Positions 10,004 to 15,978 of a stretch of 15,978 bases of DNA are shown here, one piece after another (position 1 is the stretch's first letter; each line of letters starts with the position of its first letter). The notes beneath the pieces are model-generated. The model had not been told where the DNA came from. It did no database searches and saw nothing but the letters and a program-made list of their open reading frames with translations. Both the position numbers and the translations under genes were made by a program. Source of the stretch: Rodentolepis nana (taxonomy: Eukaryota; Platyhelminthes; Cestoda; Cyclophyllidea; Hymenolepididae); NCBI GenBank assembly GCA_900617975.1, contig UZAE01001005.1, forward strand, positions 1 to 15,978. Reading direction: 5' to 3'.

Positions 10004-10229
10004 CCCTTTAACGCCCGGATTATTTTTGTAGAAAAATGCGCCCAACCGCACTCACGCGTATCTCACAGCGGACTGATGTCGCCGACGTGGTGAGTTTTGG
10101 CGGTATCAGGCGAAGACTATAGGTGCATTGAACACGTTTCAAACTGTAATAGCGCCTTCTGGTACGAGTCTAGTGCCAATGAAGCTTATTTTGAAAGAGA
10201 ACCGCACGGGTCTTAATGTCGTTGAAGGG
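10004..10229. mobile_element. Candidate piggyBac-like MITE (226 bp)
   Basis: The left end reads TTAA|CCCTTTAACGCC at 10000-10015. The right end read on the minus strand is CCCTTCAACGAC from 10229, matching the left at 10 of 12 positions. TTAA precedes the left end (10000-10003) and GTAA, one base from TTAA, follows the right end (10230-10233). TTAA target sites with ends starting CCC are the signature of the piggyBac superfamily. The interior is short, richer in G+C than its flanks, and has no transposase frame, so it would be non-autonomous. I infer an old insertion because of the mismatches. Confidence 0.5.
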
Positions 10230-10751
10230 GTAAATGCTGATTTGGACCAAGATTAGTAGGTATTTTGACTACTGTCCACTCTGACAATGACTACATCAGC
10301 ACTCAATAGTTACCTTCCTTTTAACTGCAAGTTCAGTGATGCTCAATGCCAGAAAAATTAACCCCTATTTTATAATTCCAAAATTGCAGATGGCAAAAGA
10401 CATTTAAAAACACAATAGACAAGTAGTCCAAAACTAGGCAGTCACAAATTTGCCGTATTTCACTGCAAAAAAAACATTTTTTTCTAACCAAAGTCAAGCA
10501 CCATTCGTTTTCTTTCGGAACTCTGACAACTACTGTCCAGATCTGAATGTTTTCGCCTCCTTTTAGTATCTGATTCAAAAATCTATTTTATTTAATTTTT
10601 AATTAAAAATAAGCATGAAATTGCTTATTGAACAAAACCGCAATACAGACCTGCTGAAATAACGAAAAGAACAACATATTACACTATTTAGCAGCCTCTA
10701 TAAAGCTATTTCAGTTAAACATTCGTCATTCATAAAATGTTAAAAACATAC

Positions 10752-11034
10752 CACCATCACCGCGAAGATTCAGTGAAGCAGGTTGATTTGCTGTCGATGA
10801 CAAAGAGGATTTGGAATTTCGAAGGGATCGTGATCCCCCACTAGTGTTTCCACTACCACCAAAGAAATTGAGATCCCGAGGCCAGAAACGTCGCATAAGA
10901 CGAGCGATTTCAGGACCGTCAATTTCATCATCTTCGACATCACCTCCAGTGTTGCCACTTCCTGGTGCGCCATAGCAACTGCGACTCATTAGCCGTCTAG
11001 CAGCGACTCGATTTGAGACAAAAACGGCCTCAGT
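10752..11034 (-). CDS. Internal 283-nt coding exon, acidic and Gly/Ser-rich
   Basis: The acceptor is TTTGTCTTTCTTCCATGTAG just above 11034, with a good pyrimidine tract. The donor is G|GTATGT at 10752/10751. From ACT at 11034 the frame is open through all 94 codons plus one base: TEAVFVSNRVAARRLMSRS, then an acidic patch (DVEDDEIDGPEIA), a basic-aromatic patch (RLMRRFWPRDLNFFGG), then a Gly/Ser/Asn-rich stretch ending SLNLRGDG. The first part could be helical; the rest looks disordered. The final G joins AT of the exon at 5793 to give GAT (Asp). An ATG at 10989 lies inside the exon and is an internal Met, not a start, because the open frame and the acceptor extend 15 codons upstream of it. 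I do not recognise the family. This is the largest coding segment in the window. Confidence 0.85.
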
Positions 11035-14000
11035 CTACATGGAAGAAAGACAAAGACAATGCTGAACATTATCCAAGTTAATGTTGAAATATGTAAAAAT
11101 TATCTTCTTATATGAACATTATTAGCTTGTCAAATTTCGCATTTAATCTCCCTCTCTAATTATTCCTTTAATTGATCCACTTAGTTCAATAAATCCACTC
11201 CATGTTGGGCTCTGTACCCGTTTCATTTTTACTCAAAAATTATTTACTGCAACATATAGCATTTCAGTTATTCGACTTACCCACTGCTAACCTAATTATT
11301 AATGCTTTGAACGAAATTTTATGAGTAAATTGTCAATATTTCAATGGAATTTTCGTGGAAAGATTAAAACTTTGGGCGACATCGCTCTTTGAATCCAAAG
11401 GCATACTAAAAATATTCTTCCTTCATGTACCCATTATGAACAATCTACCTTTATAAAGTAAGTGGTTTCGTTGTCAATTTCGCTTAACAATTTGTCGCTT
11501 ATTGAATTTCCCACTGTTTTTTAGCACATGCACCTTAAGTGCAGTTTGTTTTAAAAACTATGTTTTACAACACGGTCGCACTTGTACATTTCTCTGAATA
11601 TCAATAGCTTTTAGTTCTGTAGAGAGTTGCTCCAAAAATTTGTCTGACCTTCATGAAAGTAGTATTTTAAACAAAAACTAATATCCATTAAAATCAATAT
11701 TTAAATTTTCTAACAGTTTAACTCATTTAATTATTTATTAGAAAATTGGAACTTCGAACAAATTAACCAAAACTACCAAGCTTCGAGTCCACCATTTTCT
11801 AAAGACAACGGTAAACATATCGGAGTGACGAAGGGTGGACAAACGCGTTTATTGGTTAATATTTTTCAGAGTATAGCATTTCAAATTGCAACCGAATTAC
11901 AGGCGTTGACACAAGATGTGCATCATGCAATTCCTCCAGTTGAGAGTCCGAATTTAGGGAACTGAGCGTAAAAGAGAGGCGAAAGTGAAGCGAGCGCGGT
12001 AGACATCACTATGGAGATGCCGGAGCGTGGAAAGCTACACTAACTACTAAAAACATGAAAACTAAGTGTTCAAAAAAAGGATTCGCGCAAGCATTAACGT
12101 TGCTTAAAAAAGTTATTTTTGCCTTCAAATTGGGGGAGCGTTTTAAGAGAATTAGTCGGAACTAACTGAGAGAAAAGTTCTTGTCATGCCAGTTGTTGCA
12201 AGGAGTCTAAGTTAATTGAGACCTTAGTTAGCCATGAAGATCTAAACTCTGCGAAGGACAAAGCATATATATCCATATTATTTTACTCATGTACGGCCAG
12301 AAATTTTGAAAAAGGGACACTTGTCGTCAATATCAAATAAAGGACAAAATATATTTGAACTTTTTAAAATTGATTTCAATACATGGCGCGATTATCAAAG
12401 GAATGGCAAAAACTGAAGTTTTGTTTGGCAAAATCTATTTTATCCGTGACTTTCAGAATGAGCAAAATTAGCCTTCTTATCTGCCAGTTTGGACCTCAAC
12501 GATTTCCGCAGTTAATATTCATGTTCGAAAAAATCGCCTTAGATGAATTTGAAGTTTCTTATACATATTTTACACACACACACACTCACAGAAGTTGAGA
12601 ATTCTGGAGAGTCAAAGCTAGTCTTTTGTTCTTAAAAGAAGTATTTAAGGGTCTAACTTTAGTTAGTGCTTCTTTCTGAAGGCGATACAGAAATGAGTTC
12701 ATCAAATATCGATTTTAATAAATGACAGTCTGCTTATTACTAATGCCAACAACAGTTACTTCTTGTGCATGAGTTTAGAATAAGGGGTTACCCCCAGTTC
12801 CATCAGCATGACATCTCGTTGGTTAGATGATATAGGCTAAGATAGGTCACTTGATCCTATCAGATTAATCCATTCAGTCGGGCCTTTGTCACCCAGGTTG
12901 TTCACGACGAGACTTCTTTAAAAAAGGATCTATGTGGCCGCTGATAACTTCATTCTCTGCAAGAGTAAAAGCAGTTGGCTTCTGACAATAGTCAGGCAAC
13001 CATACAAAATAAATGAGAAACGAAGAACAATGGTACTTGTATCAAAGGAATGCTTTAATTGAAAATCCACAACAATTCTGATAGTAAAGCTTACATTAAT
13101 TATTAAATATATTCAGTAGCACATATGTGGTTGAACGCAGTGCTGCAATATCTCAAAGCTATTTCGACTGAAATGTAATCACTAAAAAATGCGCATTTTG
13201 TTTGCGTCATCAGTCCACAACACAATTGGGCCGTAATTAATAGCCTTGAAAAAGCAACCAACCATTGCATTGCTTTTAAGGCAGGTGGAATATAGTCAGA
13301 ACAGCCGAAATATGCTCACAATTCAGAGAAGTCAAGAAGAGAATAACTAACACAATACAAAAAAACAAGAAAATAAAAAGGCATTTAACTGACTTCTTAA
13401 ATAAAATAATACAAATATTAGGCGTATTTAACTCATCCAAAAGAGTAGAAAATTGGCTGCTTTTGTTGCACAAAACTTTCCTCGATCATTTAGTTTCCTG
13501 AACACCTTCCACTTAAACAACCAAAATACTTTAACGAATTTCAAATTGCAAAGCGGAATTAGAAGTAATCAGAACCAGATTCAAGATCATAACTGAACTA
13601 AAGCCATATTTCACCTTTAGGGGAAAGATAAATAACTGCACGCATATACAATATCCAAGAAAAATTCAACGCCCTGCTGAAGAAAAAAGACGTAAAAAGT
13701 AAAGAGTTGAAAAGACAGAAAACACCAGAAGACAACCACAGCGTAAATGAAAAGATAGCTTCCATTTTATTCCAAATTCTCAGTTAGCTTTATCATCAAC
13801 CACCAATCTCTTAATGTTTATAACCGCGGGTCCCCGCAATCAGGTCACCGAGGTAAAAGTCCATAGGCGTGATAAGAAAATTTACTTCCAAAATGGGCTT
13901 TTTATATAAGTGCATGCATAAACAGGTGCTTGTCTGATTACGGGTGACTCAGTTACTGAATTCGGCTCTAAAGATGTTGGAAGCACAACAGATATTGGCC

Positions 14001-14252
14001 AAAATGGACAGTTTCCACTCGACATTCAAGACTAATCAGCTTTGCGACTCCCGATAATGGGCTTATTTTGGGAAAACATTTATCTTCCCAGATTCAGGAA
14101 GACATTGTGTTTACTATATGCACCATCATCATCAGCAGCAGCACATTCTGGGACTGGTCTTGTGGGGAAAAACTGTCTCAACTCGCGTTCATTCTTTTGA
14201 TGTATTTCATTTTTTGAAGCCGATAATCCGTAAAATTCCCACAAACATACAC
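11035..14252 (-). other. Intron of the minus-strand gene (about 3.2 kb)
   Basis: If the 44-nt exon is real, the intron runs from donor GTGTAT at 14252 to the acceptor at 11035. It is mostly AT-rich. A somewhat G+C-richer patch at about 11800-12040 has no recognisable element and no long frame. A short (AC)7 run lies at 12572-12585. Short frames at 12383-12598 (plus) and 13276-13473 (minus) look like chance. No SINE-like copy of the family described here is present in this intron. Confidence 0.5.
12572..12585. repeat. Short (AC)7 microsatellite
   Basis: Seven AC units, then TCACAG. It is a minor simple repeat inside the intron. Confidence 0.9.
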
Positions 14253-14296
14253 CTCCATTTCCTCTAATATGTACCTTTGCTCTACATTCAGATAAC
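14253..14296 (-). CDS. Probable 44-nt coding exon upstream in the same gene
   Basis: A 44-nt segment lies between the acceptor GTGATTCCTATTTCAG (above 14296) and the donor GGAG|GTGTAT (14253/14252). After two bases completing a split codon it reads YLNVEQRYILEEME and ends in phase 0, which is the phase at which the exon at 11034 begins (TEAVFV...). The joined peptide, with EEME running into TEAVFVSNRV, looks like one continuous helix. Two other frames were considered. One, LSECRAKVHIRGNG, runs on to a stop at 14080 and would leave the wrong phase at this donor. The third hits TGA at once. The short length, a donor weaker than those of the other exons, and the lack of an identified upstream partner make this the least certain of the four exons. 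Confidence 0.5.
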
Positions 14297-14658
14297 CTGA
14301 AATAGGAATCACGAAGAATTCGAGTCAAAATATTCACCTCTTTGCAGGCAAGAGCTACAAATGCTCATCTACTTTAACTGATGTAGTAAGGCCTTATTTC
14401 GATATAAAAAAAGCTTTTCTCAAAGCCTAGATAACCGTTTCAGCTCAGGTCTAAATAATTAGGATTCCGCACCTAAAAATCAGACTCAATAATTTAATTT
14501 TATTACCTGAAGTAAGGTTCAACTACTCTGTATTCCGCATTACTAATAATCGTTGCAAATCCAATCGGACAACGGGGAAAGTAAAGATGAATTTTACCGA
14601 TTAAGAAAGCGTGCAACAAACAAAGGCCACTGATCCTCTCACCACAGTCCCCACTTAA

Positions 14659-14669
14659 CCCCCCCCCCC
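14659..14669. repeat. Poly-C run (C11)
   Basis: Eleven cytosines between TTAA and TCATCC, followed by further C-rich sequence (TCCCCACCCCAC). Confidence 0.95.
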
Positions 14670-15277
14670 TCATCCCCACCCCACATTTCCTACCATATGG
14701 AGGCCTATTTATTATTGCCTTTGATTAAATGCTTTCCTATTATTAAGGCGTGCAAAAACATTTTGGATTTTCATAGGAAATATCAATAACCATGAAATCA
14801 TGACCAATGACGTTTGTCCAGTTGAGTTAGATTAGTCGATCTGAGCCAAATGTTGGCTTTCAATCCATACAAGCTACATGTGGTCATAAAGACGGAAGAG
14901 ATATGGCTACTAAAACCTACAAACTATCGATGTCCGGTCTATCTAAAATCAAATGCCCTGAAACAGTTAATAATTGAATCATGCGTTTATTGCAATCACC
15001 CATCAGGCAGTCTTCGAGCCAAAGTTACTAAAACCAGTGAGCACTCAAGTACTTCGTGTTAAGAAAGCACAAAAGTTATTTTTTTTAACCCAATGTACCA
15101 TGAATCGATACCTTCAAATCAATAGAGAGAAACATATCAGCAGCTAGGTGATCATGTGCAAAATACGTGTGCATATTATTTTGCCAAAAATGCCTTTCAG
15201 TGAAAATAACGGGATTTAAAAAGCACCTCTTTCGCCTCAATACCATCTTCCCTTACGTAAGAAAAAGAATGCCATTT

Positions 15278-15305
15278 GGAGGGGGGCGGGGGGGGGGAGG
15301 GGGGA
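15278..15305. repeat. G-rich tract, G-quadruplex-prone on the plus strand
   Basis: A run of several G-tracts (GGA, G6, C, about G10, A, about G6) gives at least four G-tracts with single-base spacers. It would fold as a quadruplex on the plus strand, which is the template strand of the host gene. Confidence 0.85.
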
Positions 15306-15465
15306 GAACTGCATCTGTGGAATATTTGCAGTGACATTTAACCAAAGGCCAGAGGTGGTTGATACTACCATCTAGAAGCAGCAAGAGGAGAATTATGATA
15401 CCGTTGTTGTCAAGACTGTGATAAAACTAATTTATGAATAAACACCGTCTCTATATGAACCTAAA

Positions 15466-15480
15466 GGGGGGGGGGGGGGG
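15466..15480. repeat. Poly-G run (G15)
   Basis: Fifteen consecutive guanines between CTAAA and TCCG. It is the longest homopolymer of this type in the window and is probably length-variable between individuals or reads. Confidence 0.9.
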
Positions 15481-15714
15481 TCCGTGCAGTCAAATCTATA
15501 ATAAAGTTATATAGGATTTGTATTCAAATCGAAGAGTAAATATTGGGTAATTATTAATCCAGAAATAGCTTCTAGAAATTCCATTCCCAGGAATTTGATG
15601 AATGCTGTTAGGCCCTTTCTGTCACATTCTTCTTACCACCCTATTTTGCGTGCATGTTAGCAAAAACTTTTATCTCGTCGAAAATCATAGTGCAAACCTT
15701 ACAACTCAGAATGT

Positions 15715-15978
15715 GGGGCGTGCGATAGACTTACCTCCACGTGGTGCAACCTGGGCAACGTATACTCATACGGCGAAAAAGTCTATTAACTGGCAGTTGA
15801 CTTCTCACTTCGAACTACCATCACCCCACCGTAGGTTCTATTCGACTACTTCACAGTACTCATCTTACCTTTTCTCTGCCTTTGTGCCCATCCGTCTCTT
15901 TCACATCTGTGAATCATTATTCTGTTCCAATCTCCACTTTTTGTGACTTTGATGTTCCTCCTCCTCTCTGTGAAGCTC
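15715..15978 (+). repeat. SINE-like repeat, copy E (3' end outside window)
   Basis: The copy starts GGGGCGTGCGATAGACTTAC and follows the family closely through CCACGTGGTGCAACCTGGG, CAACGTATACTCATACGGC, CTATTAACTGGCAGTTGACT and CTTTGATGTTCC to the block GTGAAGC, where the window stops. It supplies the cleanest view of the 5' half. The plus-strand open frame at 15602-15946 crosses into this copy and is not a gene. Confidence 0.85.

Larger units (their letters stand above)
5794..10751 (-). other. Intron of the minus-strand gene (about 5.0 kb)
   Basis: The intron is bounded by donor GTATGT at 10751-10746 and acceptor CACTTTAG ending at 5794. It contains repeat copies C (6313-6522) and D (7637-7973), a C-rich tract (7332-7372) and a MITE (10004-10229). 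The minus-strand open frame at 6005-6385 (126 codons) partly overlaps copy C and has no coding character. Frames at 8507-8794, 9857-10051 and 10333-10578 are AT-driven. A perfect 8-bp inverted repeat (AATAAGCA/TGCTTATT, 6-bp loop) lies at 10608-10629. An additional small phase 1-1 exon cannot be excluded, but I found none. Confidence 0.6.
14297..15714 (-). other. Non-coding stretch upstream of the 44-nt exon, probably intron
   Basis: I find no exon here that ends in the phase needed (one base over) to feed the exon at 14296. One open minus-strand stretch (about 14650-14505, reading ...NAEYRVVEPYF before TTCAG|GTAATA) looks protein-like but ends two bases into a codon, so it does not fit. A plus-strand frame at 14850-15062 has no splice or family support. 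The stretch holds a C11 run and two G-rich runs. The preceding exon of the gene probably lies beyond the window. Confidence 0.45.

Noticed and set aside
10770..10973. 67-codon minus-strand frame overlapping the 283-nt exon
   Set aside because: It is a shadow of the exon in another frame, stops before the donor, and does not match either neighbour in phase.
14080..14337. 85-codon minus-strand frame that includes the LSECRAKVHIRGNG reading
   Set aside because: It overlaps the proposed 44-nt exon in another frame. Its phase does not fit the next exon, and its acidic/Ala stretch comes from a short CAT/CAG repeat on the plus strand. I kept the phase-matched frame.
14850..15062. 70-codon plus-strand open frame
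   Set aside because: It has no splice sites in suitable places, no recognisable domain and no compositional shift from its flanks.
15602..15946. 114-codon open frame on the plus strand
   Set aside because: Two thirds of it lies in repeat copy E, and equivalent short frames appear in copies B and D, so it reflects the repeat and not a gene.
1..15978. CRISPR array, prokaryotic operon or defence system
   Set aside because: There are no regularly spaced direct repeats, no operon-like coding density and no ribosome binding sites. The five repeats are dispersed, about 330 bp long and irregularly spaced.

Overview
This window is AT-rich eukaryotic DNA with long introns. It suggests an animal genome and most likely an arthropod or other invertebrate, but I cannot name the species. 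The evidence is GT-AG introns of about 2.9 to 5.0 kb, a SINE-like repeat family with microsatellite tails, a piggyBac-type miniature element, and no ribosome binding sites or tightly packed genes. There is no sign of a prokaryotic or viral coding layout.

The only gene I can support lies on the minus strand. I assembled its 3' end from four short exons at 14296-14253, 11034-10752, 5793-5716 and 2847-2597. Each is flanked by splice consensus, and all three junctions agree in reading phase. Together they encode about 217 residues of C-terminus: a short helical stretch, an acidic, Gly/Ser-rich, probably disordered region, an ESPLELDWDHE acidic-tryptophan motif, and a Ser/Thr-rich tail ending in TGA at 2599-2597. 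A polyadenylation signal is likely at 2311-2306. The 5' part of the gene is outside the window, beyond 15978. I do not recognise the family. The coding content is easy to miss because three of the exons lack a useful in-frame ATG or are very short.

The rest is introns and downstream intergenic DNA. A dispersed repeat of about 335 bp occurs five times (1-225, 3830-4162, 6313-6522, 7637-7973, 15715-end), always in plus orientation and so antisense to the gene. It has a recurring 5' start and a 3' end of the form TGATATAAATAAAT, as in non-LTR-mobilised SINEs. Three copies carry a perfect 5' splice site on the minus strand, which is the sense strand of the host gene. A 226-bp piggyBac-like MITE lies at 10004-10229. 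Seven poly-C or poly-G runs of 10 to 15 bases are scattered through the window, two of them in clusters likely to form G-quadruplexes.

Layout: 1-225 repeat; 226-2300 intergenic; 2300-2596 probable 3'UTR; 2597-2847 terminal exon; 2848-5715 intron; 5716-5793 exon; 5794-10751 intron with two repeat copies and the MITE; 10752-11034 exon; 11035-14252 intron; 14253-14296 small exon; 14297-15978 upstream intron with another repeat copy at its end.
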